DNA from: Deltaproteobacteria bacterium
Lineage (GTDB): Bacteria > Desulfobacterota > GWC2-55-46
Direction of reading: 5' to 3'
NCBI GenBank assembly: GCA_016234405.1
Contig: JACRCC010000023.1
Location: 1-37,232, forward strand
DNA: 37,232 bases
A program made the translations under genes and the position numbers. Positions 23,443-30,717 of this stretch are shown piece after piece (within the stretch, counting starts at the first letter, position 1; the number at the start of each line of letters is the position of its first letter). The notes under the pieces were generated by a model, which searched no databases, was not told the origin of the DNA, and saw only the letters and a list, made by a program, of their open reading frames with translations.

Positions 23443-25011
23443 GCCTTTTACAATCTCGCTCTCGATGAAGGCATCAACGATGGCGGGGTCGAATTGGGTG
23501 CCGCGGCACCGCGCGATTTCTTCGCGCGCCATCTCGGGCGTAAGCGCGGTCCTATAAGGCCTTGTCGAGGTCATTGCATCATAGGTATCGGCTACGCAGA
23601 ATATACGGGCCGCCTCAGGGATGTCCAAACCGGCAAGCCCGTACGGATAACCCTTCCCGTCCCAACGCTCGTGATGGTAAAGCACAACGGCCTTTTCTGC
23701 GGCCATGAGGTTCAGGGGTCTAAGTATCTCCTCGCCGCGCAGGACGTGGGACTTCATTATCTCCCTTTCGTCTATGCTAAATCCGCTCTTTTTAAGGAGT
23801 ATCTCGTCCCTCACGCCTATCTTACCGATGTCGTGCAGGGGCCCGGCGTAACTGATGCTGTCGAGCACCACCTGCGGGGATTTAAAAGACTTTGCAATCT
23901 TGAGCGCATACTGGGTAACCCTGTTGGAATGGTCTTTAGTGTAAGTGTCTCTGGCGTCAAGGGCGTTTATGAGTGAATTCAAAGCGCCGATGATGCTTGA
24001 TAAGATATTTTCCGAGAGGGCGATATTTTCGAGCTTCAAAGACGCCTTTGCGGCAAGGTTATTGAGGAGGGCCACCGTATCGGCGGTTATCTCTCCGGCG
24101 CTGTCCTTGCAGTTCAAGCCGACTATGGCGAGCACCTCTTTATTGATAATCATAGGGGCCAAAAGCAACGGCCTCCTCTTGCCCGTGCCCATGCCGTCCG
24201 AGACGAGGGGGATAAGTTCGTCGTTGTCAATCATCAGATACGAATAACCGCGCGTCCTTAAAACGCTCCTGAAAGGCTCCATCCCAGGGGTGAAACGCCT
24301 TCCGATTATCGCGCTGTCCCTAAACCCAGTGGCGGCGCGCGCGACGAAGTCCTTGCCGCCGGCCTCGGCGGTGAGGACAAACGCGCTGTCCGCGTCCGCT
24401 ATAATCTGTCCGAGGTCCATGACCTTGCGGTATATGGCGTCCCTGTCGTTGCTCTCGTCGAGCGTCTCGCTGATGGTGTGCAGGACGGAGAGTTCCTTTA
24501 TCTTGTCCTCAAGCCGCTTTCTCGCCGCCTCCGGCATGGAGCCTACGGCCCCGGACAACTTGCCGCCCCGCGCGCGCATCTCGGCCCTGATGACCTTTGC
24601 GCCGTCGGCGGCCCTTCTGACGCAAATTTCGAGTTCTTCGGCCTTAAATGGTTTGGGGAGGAAATCAACCGCGCCGTCTTTCATGGCCTCGACCGCGAGG
24701 TCAATGGAAGGATACCCAGTGATCATTACGACGGGGACGTGGGGGGCGGCCTCTTTGGCCTTGTGAAGCAGATCTATGCCTGACATGCCCGGCATGTTGA
24801 TGTCCGCGAGCACGATGTCGTAGTCGTTGACCTTGAGGTCCGCGATCGCCGATTCCGCGCTCCTGAATTCCGCGACCTTCCACCCTTTTCGCGCAAGGAT
24901 TTCCGAGACAGCCTCGCGCACGGCGTCATCGTCGTCAACGAGCATTATCCTGAATTGATCCGCGGGCGCTATGCCTACCTGCAAGTTGATGCTCCGGGGG
25001 TATTGCCCCAT
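23431..25011 (-). CDS. Receiver-GAF-HD-GYP cyclic-di-GMP phosphodiesterase
   Basis: 526 residues. Receiver about 20-140 with D70 (LADINMP) and lysine in LPKPFKAEEL. A linker helix leads to a GAF-like domain about 172-335, then an HD-GYP domain about 345-515. The catalytic motifs are whole: H393-D394 in PLHDIGKIG, HHERWDGKGYPYG with G454-Y455-P456, and VADTYDAMTSTRPYR. The enzyme should hydrolyse cyclic-di-GMP to GMP or pGpG under phosphorylation control. The ATG at 25009-25011 has no clear ribosome binding site, and the first codons lie in a G/C palindrome (24996-25009), so the true start may be further in, near APADQFRIMLVDDD. It follows the lone receiver gene by 59 nt. Confidence 0.94.
   Translation of the reverse strand: MGQYPRSINLQVGIAPADQFRIMLVDDDDAVREAVSEILARKGWKVAEFRSAESAIADLKVNDYDIVLADINMPGMSGIDLLHKAKEAAPHVPVVMITGYPSIDLAVEAMKDGAVDFLPKPFKAEELEICVRRAADGAKVIRAEMRARGGKLSGAVGSMPEAARKRLEDKIKELSVLHTISETLDESNDRDAIYRKVMDLGQIIADADSAFVLTAEAGGKDFVARAATGFRDSAIIGRRFTPGMEPFRSVLRTRGYSYLMIDNDELIPLVSDGMGTGKRRPLLLAPMIINKEVLAIVGLNCKDSAGEITADTVALLNNLAAKASLKLENIALSENILSSIIGALNSLINALDARDTYTKDHSNRVTQYALKIAKSFKSPQVVLDSISYAGPLHDIGKIGVRDEILLKKSGFSIDEREIMKSHVLRGEEILRPLNLMAAEKAVVLYHHERWDGKGYPYGLAGLDIPEAARIFCVADTYDAMTSTRPYRTALTPEMAREEIARCRGTQFDPAIVDAFIESEIVKGREP
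24996..25009. repeat. G/C-tract palindrome at the start of the HD-GYP gene
   Basis: CCGGGGGTATTGCCCC, coding for residues 2-5 of the annotated protein (G-Q-Y-P), directly next to its start codon. Imperfect member of the palindrome family. Confidence 0.65.
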
Positions 25012-25048
25012 TCGATTGTGAGCTGAAAACGCGGCAGTTGCCGACGGC

Positions 25049-25063
25049 GGGGGGGTAGCCCCC
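25049..25063. repeat. GGGGGG-TAG-CCCCC palindrome
   Basis: It lies in the 59-nt gap between the receiver gene and the HD-GYP gene. The hairpin would form just after the receiver stop codon (25071). Confidence 0.7.
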
Positions 25064-25070
25064 TTGACCT

Positions 25071-25589
25071 TTACGCTTTTTTAGGAACGCCGGGCCTCTT
25101 TTGCGCAATCACGTTATCTTGACCGCCGGATTGGTCGAGCGCTATTTTTAGGGCTGAAATCTCGGCGTGCGCGCTCCTCAAGTCATTGAGGAGCGACTTA
25201 TTGTGAGAGGCGAGCGACAAACGCTCGGATGCGTTTCTTATCACGACCATCAACTCATCGAGGCTGAAGGGTTTGGCTATGTAGTCATAAGCGCCCGCGT
25301 TGATGGCCTTTACGGCTGTTTCAATTGTAGCATAACCTGTGATGATTATCACGAGTATTTCTTTGTTTAGTTCCTTTATCTTCTGAAGCAGCGTGAGGCC
25401 GTCGAGAGCCGGCATCATAAGGTCGGATATCACGATGTCAAAATGCTCGCGCATGAGCATCAAGATGGCCTGCTCGCCGTCTTTGGCGTCGGAGACGGAA
25501 AAACCCCAGTTCTTTACCGCATCCCTGAGGACTACCCTTATGTCAGCGTCGTCGTCAACGATTAGTATTTTGAAATTAGATGTCTTCAT
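25071..25589 (-). CDS. Single receiver-domain response regulator with coiled-coil tail
   Basis: 172 residues from the ATG at 25587-25589 (MKTSNFKILIVDDD). An in-frame ORF continues upstream to 25694, but those codons translate the repeat fragment at 25590-25659 and overlap the HDOD stop, so they are not accepted. Receiver about 6-125 has D11-D13, phospho-acceptor D56 (VISDLMMP), and ITGYATIETAVKAINAGAYDYIAKPF-type NtrC-like features. A helical tail (LLNDLRSAHAEISALKIAL) has no output domain, so it probably acts through protein contact, perhaps with the HD-GYP protein just downstream. Confidence 0.9.
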   Translation of the reverse strand: MKTSNFKILIVDDDADIRVVLRDAVKNWGFSVSDAKDGEQAILMLMREHFDIVISDLMMPALDGLTLLQKIKELNKEILVIIITGYATIETAVKAINAGAYDYIAKPFSLDELMVVIRNASERLSLASHNKSLLNDLRSAHAEISALKIALDQSGGQDNVIAQKRPGVPKKA

Positions 25590-25659
25590 AGAAGAATCTG
25601 CTGAGCGGAGCATCTGCTTCTTCCGCTGTCGTTCAGAACGGAGCGAAGAAGCGGCGGCC
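25590..25659. repeat. Fragment of dispersed GAAGAATCTGC-type repeat
   Basis: This fills the gap between the HDOD stop (25660) and the receiver start (25589). It contains GAAGAATCTGCTGAGCGGAG, then CTGCTTCTTCCGC and GGAGCGAAGAAGCGG, self-complementary parts of the inner sequence seen in the MITE-like element at 26609-26777. The element's terminal repeats are missing. Confidence 0.65.
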
Positions 25660-26598
25660 TCAATACAGCTTGATGCCCTGACTGAAAGCCTCATGGACGT
25701 TCTCTACGAGTTTTTTAAAACCCTTTTCGGCGATGCCGAGGGAGTCGCTTAAATTCTTCATCGTCGGGGGCATAACACCGGACGAGGGGATACCCCTTCC
25801 TCCTATGCCGAGGGTAAGACAAATCATGTCGGCAAAGGTTATGACCGTAACGAGGTTATACATATAACGCTCGTTTATAAATTCATCGGGGTTGTCGAAT
25901 TTTTTCAGCAAAGCCGCGAGCGTCTCGGGAAACCCCCATTTCTTGACGATACCCGCGCCTGCATTGCGCTGGTTAAAGGGGGGTATCCCACCGTCGTCCG
26001 CAATGGGGTTATTGCGCGCCTCGGCGATTTGAATGGGGGTATCGCCGCGTTGCAGCCGTCCATAAAGCGCTGGGGCTTCGTTTATCAAGTAGACCATGCC
26101 CACGTCGTGCAGCAGCCCGCCGATAAAGGCGTCTTCGGGGTCTACAAGCTTGGTGTGCCGCGCGATTATGCTCGATGCGATAGCACAACCCATCATGGCG
26201 GTCCAGAGGAGTTCCTCGTCGCGTCCAAAACGCTTAAAGACGGCGCGCAGAGACGTTGCCACGACGATATTCCTCACCGCGTTGAAGCCGAGCCGCATTA
26301 TGGCGTGGGTGAGGTCCGGCATGGTCTTGCCTCCGCCGTAAAAATCAAAATTGGCAATATTGAGTATCTTGGACGCGAGCGCGGCGTCGGCGGCTATGAG
26401 ACGGCGCAGCTTCTCGACCGAAACGTCGGTATCGGACAAGAGGGACAAGACCCTCTGCGCCTTTTCCGGAAGGGAGGGCAAAGCCGCCGTAAATGGGGTA
26501 ATTCCCCCCTTGAACGGAGGGATTACCCCGGCCGGGGGATGCCTCCCTTTGGGGTTATTCCCTCGCTGCGGCGTGTTTTGTTTAACGGTTTTCGGCAT
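25660..26598 (-). CDS. HDOD domain signalling protein carrying repeat-encoded insertions
   Basis: 312 residues. HDOD domain about 38-255: AADAALASKILNIANFDFYG, ...AIMRLGFNAVRNIVVATSL, then GGLLHDVGMVYLINE. HDOD proteins are catalytically inactive HD relatives that act in signalling with chemotaxis and cyclic-di-GMP proteins. The first 37 residues (GVIPPFKGGITPF) and internal stretches (NNPIADDGGIPPFNQ, GGRGIPSSGVMPP) are encoded by G/C-tract palindromes and look inserted in frame at domain edges. The start at 26596-26598 lies just inside the MITE border, with no obvious ribosome binding site; a later start cannot be ruled out. It sits between the PilJ-like receptor and the lone receiver. Confidence 0.88.
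   Translation of the reverse strand: MPKTVKQNTPQRGNNPKGRHPPAGVIPPFKGGITPFTAALPSLPEKAQRVLSLLSDTDVSVEKLRRLIAADAALASKILNIANFDFYGGGKTMPDLTHAIMRLGFNAVRNIVVATSLRAVFKRFGRDEELLWTAMMGCAIASSIIARHTKLVDPEDAFIGGLLHDVGMVYLINEAPALYGRLQRGDTPIQIAEARNNPIADDGGIPPFNQRNAGAGIVKKWGFPETLAALLKKFDNPDEFINERYMYNLVTVITFADMICLTLGIGGRGIPSSGVMPPTMKNLSDSLGIAEKGFKKLVENVHEAFSQGIKLY
25785..25797. repeat. AGGGG-ATA-CCCCT palindrome inside the HDOD gene
   Basis: Perfect 5-bp arms around ATA, encoding part of GGRGIPSS near the protein's C-terminal third. Confidence 0.8.
25975..25989. repeat. G/C-tract palindrome inside the HDOD gene
   Basis: AAAGGGGGGTATCCC, encoding DGGIPPF in the middle of the HDOD domain, where aligned family members would have a short loop. 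Imperfect but the same centre TAT. Confidence 0.7.
26495..26563. repeat. Cluster of four G/C-tract palindromes at the HDOD 5' end
   Basis: Alternating G-runs and C-runs with centres TAATT, GAACGGAGGGATTA and GGCC (for example GGGGTAATTCCCCCC, then CCGGCCGGGGG, then CCCTTTGGGGTTATTCCC). All are translated in frame into the proline/glycine-rich N-terminus. A degenerate CCCCCCTT/AAGGGGGG unit like that at 4331-4351 is part of it. Confidence 0.75.
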
Positions 26599-26608
26599 TA
26601 TATATTTG

Positions 26609-26777
26609 GGAAACTCCGATTAATTCTACGATGTTGTCATTCTGAGCACATTCGCAACGCTTCAGTGTAAACTCCGCGAAGAATCTGCTTGTTTCGTTGC
26701 CGTTGAGGTGCGAAGCAAAAGCAGATCCTTCGCTTCGCTCAGGATGACAGAAAGAAAGTAAATTATCCTGAGCTTCC
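26609..26777. mobile_element. MITE-like element, copy 2
   Basis: 169 bp. The left end GGAAACTCCGATTAATT (26609-26625) resembles the reverse complement of the right end (26758-26777, GGAAGCTCAGGATAATTTAC). Inner inverted pair TGTCATTCTGAGC (26635-26647) and GCTCAGGATGACA (26737-26749). The element fills the entire space between the PilJ-like receptor stop (26778) and the HDOD start (26598), with only 10 nt left over. It is shorter than copy 1 and lacks a transposase. Confidence 0.75.
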
Positions 26778-28865
26778 TTAGTGGGTATCCCCCTTGAGCA
26801 TAGCGGCGGCGGACATCCCGGACGCGATGCCCTTCTCGACAGGCTCGGACACGGCGCGCATGTCCATAAAGGACGTCTGCTTGGCGACGGTGAATCGAGT
26901 TACGAGCGACTTCAAATCGGTTGCAAGGCGCGCCATTTCCGACGTGGCCCTCGACACCTCACCGATGGCCGTAACGTTTGCCTTGGCCACGTCGGCTATG
27001 GAGTCCATGTTCTGGGTTATCTCATCCGTTGTGGAACTCTGCTCCTCGGCGGACGTGGCGATATGACTTATCATGTCGGTAACGTTCTCTACGCCCGATA
27101 CTATCCTCTTTAGGGCGTCTCCTGCCTCGTTTGCGAGTTTTACGCCTTTTTCAACCTTAGTAGTGCCATCGGCCATAGCGTCAACGGCCTTAGAGGTCTC
27201 GGTCTGTATGGTTCCTATCATGGCGCTTATCTCTTTTGTGGCCTTCGTCGTCCTTTCGGCGAGTTTTCTCACCTCGTCCGCGACCACGGCGAAGCCGCGC
27301 CCCTGCTCCCCGGCCCTTGCGGCCTCGATGGCCGCGTTGAGCGCAAGCAGGTTGGTCTGGTCCGCGATGTCGTTTATGACCGAGACTATGGTGCCAATCT
27401 CCTCGGAACTCCTGCCGAGTTTTTTGATGGTATCGGATGTGACGGAAGTGGATTCTGAAACCTCTTTCATGGCAATGATGGCCTGAGAGACCACGTCGCC
27501 GCCCTTTATGGCTATTGCTTGCGCGCCGCGAGCCGATTCCGAGACCTGCTGCGAGTTCTTTGCGACCTCGATGACCGTGGCGTTCATCTCCTCCATTGCC
27601 GAGGCTATCTGGACGGTTTGTCCCGACTGCTTGTCGGCCCCGGCCGCTATCTGGGTGGCCGAGGACGCGAGCTGCTCCGAGGCCGAGGCGAGCTGCGACG
27701 ACGAATCGGATATCCTGCTTATCAGCCCCGACATCTGGTTTCCCATCTGGTCAACGCTGTCGCCGAGCGACGTAACCTCGTCTTTCACGTCCATGCCCAA
27801 AAATGCTATCTTGACTCCCGCCCTCTTAGTGAGGTCTCCGCGCGAAAAGCCCTCCACCGTCTCCTTGACCCTCAGTATCGGCCTTAAAAGATGGTGGTTG
27901 GTGAGCCACATGAAAAACATGGTGCACACGGCGGATATCAGCACGGCGACCATCATGACGAGCAACCCGTTAGCCGCGGACTTATCGGCGAGCAAGGTCA
28001 TCTGGCCCATAAGGTCTTCGGCGGCGTTGACTAACTGAGGGGTGTGGATGTTTGCGAGTTCCGTGTTCTTCTTGTAAAATGTGTCCTTCTCGCCCATCAC
28101 ATACAGTATCTGCCCCCTCCTCTTGCTCCAAAGCTGCTCGGCGTTTACAAATTTTGCGATAAGATCCCCGTGCTTGGCGGGCACGGGTTTCAGTCCGAGT
28201 TCCTTTGAACCGTAGCGCAGCCCCTTAAACGTGGCCTCAAAGTCGTTCATAGTCGTCTGTATATCGGCGCCGACCTGCTTTAAATCGAAATTCGACCTTG
28301 CGTAACGCTCCACGAGATAGGCCATCTTGGCGGTGCGCATACGCTGCAAACCCGCCAGATCTATGCTCTTGCCGTAAGACTTGTCGTTCAGGGCCACAAA
28401 ACCCAAGACGATTTCGTTGAGCTTCCCGACCATCACAAAGGTGCCGTCCTCAAGCTCGCGCGTCATTGACGAGAGGTTGTCGCCTGCGGACATGGCCTCG
28501 TCCAACCCGTCTCGCATGGCCTTCCATCTTGAGACTACGACTTCGAATTTTGCAAGGGCGTCGGTCTCGGTAATGGGCTGGACGTTCTCAGAGCCTTTGC
28601 GGAGCGTTTCAAGCGACGAGTCGAACTCCTTTTTCTTGGTTTGGAATACGGCCTCGAGTTCCTCTTCGCCGTTCAAGATGTGCCTGTTGAGGATATAGGT
28701 CAGTTCTACGGCGCGCTTCCTTAATGTGGCAACCGAGGTTATCTGCGGGTATTTTTTGGTCATCCCGCCCACGAGCTTGTATATTACGGGTATCTGAATA
28801 ATGAAAAGAATGATAAGGAAGACATAACTGCCGACAAGCCTTGATTTGACCGATTGGATGTTCAT
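26778..28865 (-). CDS. Methyl-accepting chemotaxis protein with PilJ-like sensor region
   Basis: 695 residues from the ATG at 28863-28865, which has GGAGG 5 nt upstream; a GTG one codon earlier is too close to it. Membrane segment 1 is about 12-32. The periplasmic part is long and helical, with [18 protein letters not shown] resembling the PilJ/type IV pilus receptor motif. Membrane segment 2 is near [20 protein letters not shown], followed by HAMP and a long signalling hairpin with tip [20 protein letters not shown]. No methylation-pentapeptide is seen at the C-terminus. The last codons (KGDTH) lie in a G/C-tract palindrome. It is the dedicated receptor of the che block, downstream of cheW. 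Confidence 0.95.
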   Translation of the reverse strand: MNIQSVKSRLVGSYVFLIILFIIQIPVIYKLVGGMTKKYPQITSVATLRKRAVELTYILNRHILNGEEELEAVFQTKKKEFDSSLETLRKGSENVQPITETDALAKFEVVVSRWKAMRDGLDEAMSAGDNLSSMTRELEDGTFVMVGKLNEIVLGFVALNDKSYGKSIDLAGLQRMRTAKMAYLVERYARSNFDLKQVGADIQTTMNDFEATFKGLRYGSKELGLKPVPAKHGDLIAKFVNAEQLWSKRRGQILYVMGEKDTFYKKNTELANIHTPQLVNAAEDLMGQMTLLADKSAANGLLVMMVAVLISAVCTMFFMWLTNHHLLRPILRVKETVEGFSRGDLTKRAGVKIAFLGMDVKDEVTSLGDSVDQMGNQMSGLISRISDSSSQLASASEQLASSATQIAAGADKQSGQTVQIASAMEEMNATVIEVAKNSQQVSESARGAQAIAIKGGDVVSQAIIAMKEVSESTSVTSDTIKKLGRSSEEIGTIVSVINDIADQTNLLALNAAIEAARAGEQGRGFAVVADEVRKLAERTTKATKEISAMIGTIQTETSKAVDAMADGTTKVEKGVKLANEAGDALKRIVSGVENVTDMISHIATSAEEQSSTTDEITQNMDSIADVAKANVTAIGEVSRATSEMARLATDLKSLVTRFTVAKQTSFMDMRAVSEPVEKGIASGMSAAAMLKGDTH
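26783..26793. repeat. GGG-TAT-CCC palindrome at the 3' end of the PilJ-like receptor gene
   Basis: GGGTATCCCCC, encoding the KGDTH end of the receptor, 2 nt before its stop codon and directly beside the MITE right end (26777). Confidence 0.75.
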
Positions 28866-28909
28866 CACGCCTCCGTGTTGTTGGGTGAATCAATTCTATG
28901 ACAAGCAGC

Positions 28910-28927
28910 TCAGACCTTTAGGTCTGA
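28910..28927. repeat. TCAGACCT/AGGTCTGA palindrome
   Basis: Perfect 8-bp arms around TT, preceded by AGC, in the gap before the PilJ-like receptor. CTGAGCT family. Confidence 0.85.
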
Positions 28928-28949
28928 CTTATCATGGCCGCCCCCACCC

Positions 28950-28977
28950 GTAAAGACATGCCTTAGCATGTCTTTAC
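28950..28977. repeat. Perfect 12-bp hairpin GTAAAGACATGC/GCATGTCTTTAC
   Basis: Arms 28950-28961 and 28966-28977, loop CTTA. It lies in the 167-nt gap between cheW and the receptor gene, downstream of the cheW stop. It may reduce transcription reaching the receptor; no T-run follows. Confidence 0.88.
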
Positions 28978-28979
28978 AT

Positions 28980-29003
28980 CCCTCCCCCGCGAGGGGGGAG
29001 GGG
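28980..29003. repeat. CCCTCCCC/GGGGAGGG inverted repeat
   Basis: CCCTCCCC...GGGGGGAGGGG around a CGCGA centre, directly after the 12-bp hairpin. Together with the palindrome at 28910 it packs three hairpins into about 95 nt. Confidence 0.8.
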
Positions 29004-29032
29004 AAAAAGGGATTGCTCATCTAAGCCTTGAG

Positions 29033-29527
29033 CTACGCCGTTGCGACGATGACGTTGCCGAGCGCGTCTTTTTCGGATCGGGTGAGGATCTTCCCGACGT
29101 CAAGGAGTATTATGAGCCTGCCGTCGAGTTTGCCCACTCCCTTTATGTATTCGGACTCCACGCCCGATATTATCGAAGGGGGGGGCTCCACCGACGCCGC
29201 GGGCAGCCTCAAGACCTCGGAAACCGCGTCCACCTTCAGACCGACGGTCTTTCCCTCGACCTCGACGACGATTATCCGGGTCTCGTTAGTCCTATCCTCA
29301 GAGGGCAGTCCAAAGCGCTTTCTCAAGTCCAATACCGGTATGACCCTGCCGCGCAGGTTTATGACCCCCTCCACGAAGTCCGGCGTGCGCGGCACCTTGG
29401 TGAGGTGCATGTGCCTTATTATTTCCTGCACGCTCAATATGTCGAGGGAGTATTCCTCGGTGCCGAGCCTGAACGTAACAAGTTGGAGCACCTCTTTTTT
29501 GGAATCGCTTTCGTTTTTAGGCTGCAT
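29033..29527 (-). CDS. cheW: Chemotaxis coupling protein CheW
   Basis: 164 residues, a single CheW SH3-like fold about 14-155 with LVTFRLGTEEYSLDILSVQEI, VINLRGRVIPVLDLRKRF and GRLIILLDVGKIL. It links CheA to receptor tips in the array. The ATG at 29525-29527 has AAGGAGGTTTATAT before it. It is separated from cheB by a 146-nt gap with a palindrome (29587-29604) and followed by the receptor gene after 167 nt. Confidence 0.96.
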   Translation of the reverse strand: MQPKNESDSKKEVLQLVTFRLGTEEYSLDILSVQEIIRHMHLTKVPRTPDFVEGVINLRGRVIPVLDLRKRFGLPSEDRTNETRIIVVEVEGKTVGLKVDAVSEVLRLPAASVEPPPSIISGVESEYIKGVGKLDGRLIILLDVGKILTRSEKDALGNVIVATA

Positions 29528-29586
29528 ATATAAACCTCCTTAAAGACAGGTATCGGTTTTTGACGGGCGATGCCGCCATACAAAAT

Positions 29587-29604
29587 TCAGGGCTAAAGCC
29601 CTGA
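29587..29604. repeat. TCAGGGCT/AGCCCTGA palindrome
   Basis: Perfect 8-bp arms around AA, followed by GCTGCG, in the cheB-cheW gap. CTGAGCT family. Confidence 0.85.
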
Positions 29605-29673
29605 GCTGCGCTGCAACGGCATTGTAAGGAAATCAAGAATATTCTAATACAATGCGCCCCTCAAGGCAAACAC

Positions 29674-30717
29674 TTAAATCATGTTTACTATCTCGGCCGC
29701 TATCTTATCGAGAGGAACCACCTTGTCGGCAATGCCGGCATCCACCACGGCCTTTGGCATCCCGTAGACCGTGCACGTGTCTTCGGACTGGGCGATGGTT
29801 TTCCCCCCCTGAGATTTTATCGCCTTCATGCCTTCAAGCCCGTCGTGCCCCATGCCCGTGAGGATTACGCCCATTGACATCCCAAGATAACACTCGGCGA
29901 CGGACTTCATGCAGACGTCAACCGAGGGCTTATAGAGCAAATCTTCAGGGTCGTTCTTTATCTCGACGTAGACCTCCGTGAGACTTCTCTTTTTCATCCT
30001 TGTCTGCGTGCCTCCGGGGGTGAGATAAACGCATCCGGAGAGAATCTTTTCGCCGTTTTCCGCCTCCTTGACCGGGAGTTTGCTGAGTGAATGAAGCCTC
30101 TCGGCAAATGCCCCGGTAAAGGCCTTTGGCATGTGTATGGCCACGAGAAAGGGCGTAGCGAGGTCTCCGGGCAGATGAGTGAGCACCTCTTGAATCGCCC
30201 TGGGCCCGCCGGTTGAGGCGCCTATGGCCACGAAACCGACCTTCTGCGTGCCGCCGAAGCCTTTGCGGACGGTAATGACCCCCTCGGGTTTTCTGAACGG
30301 CCTTACGCCGGCGAGCCTGTTGGCTTTTCTGCCGAGGGCCTTTGTCTTTGCAATCAGTTCCTCTTGTATCTTAAGGATGTCTATCGCCGAGGTTACGAGG
30401 TTTTTCGATATGTAATCCGCCGCCCCCCTGTCAAGGGCGTCGAAGGTCGCGTAGGCACCTTCTGTGGTAAGGGAGGAGACCATCAAAATCGGGAGCGGCT
30501 GCTTCTCCATTATGATGGACGTCGCCTCAAGGCCGTTCATCCTCGGCATCTCGACGTCCATTGTCACTATGTCGGGGCAAAGAGAAAACGTCTTTTCAAC
30601 GCCCTCGGCCCCGTCCCGCGCAGTGCCGATCACTTCAATCTCAGGGTCCGATTCCAACATCTGCTTGATTACCCTCCGCATGAACGCGGAATCGTCAACC
30701 ACGAGCGCTTTTATCAT
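29674..30717 (-). CDS. cheB: Chemotaxis response regulator / protein-glutamate methylesterase CheB
   Basis: 347 residues. Receiver 1-120 with D54 (VTMDVEMP) and K105 (YISKN). Linker, then methylesterase domain with catalytic S168 (GASTGGP), H195 (IHMPKAF) and D292 (GMGHDG), the CheB triad. It removes methyl groups from receptors and deamidates glutamines. The start overlaps the cheA stop by one base (TAATG, 30715-30719), so it is translationally coupled to cheA. Confidence 0.97.
   Translation of the reverse strand: MIKALVVDDSAFMRRVIKQMLESDPEIEVIGTARDGAEGVEKTFSLCPDIVTMDVEMPRMNGLEATSIIMEKQPLPILMVSSLTTEGAYATFDALDRGAADYISKNLVTSAIDILKIQEELIAKTKALGRKANRLAGVRPFRKPEGVITVRKGFGGTQKVGFVAIGASTGGPRAIQEVLTHLPGDLATPFLVAIHMPKAFTGAFAERLHSLSKLPVKEAENGEKILSGCVYLTPGGTQTRMKKRSLTEVYVEIKNDPEDLLYKPSVDVCMKSVAECYLGMSMGVILTGMGHDGLEGMKAIKSQGGKTIAQSEDTCTVYGMPKAVVDAGIADKVVPLDKIAAEIVNMI

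Noticed and set aside
25590-25694. N-terminal extension of the lone receiver protein
   Set aside because: The codons read a dispersed repeat and overlap the HDOD end; the receiver proper starts at 25589.
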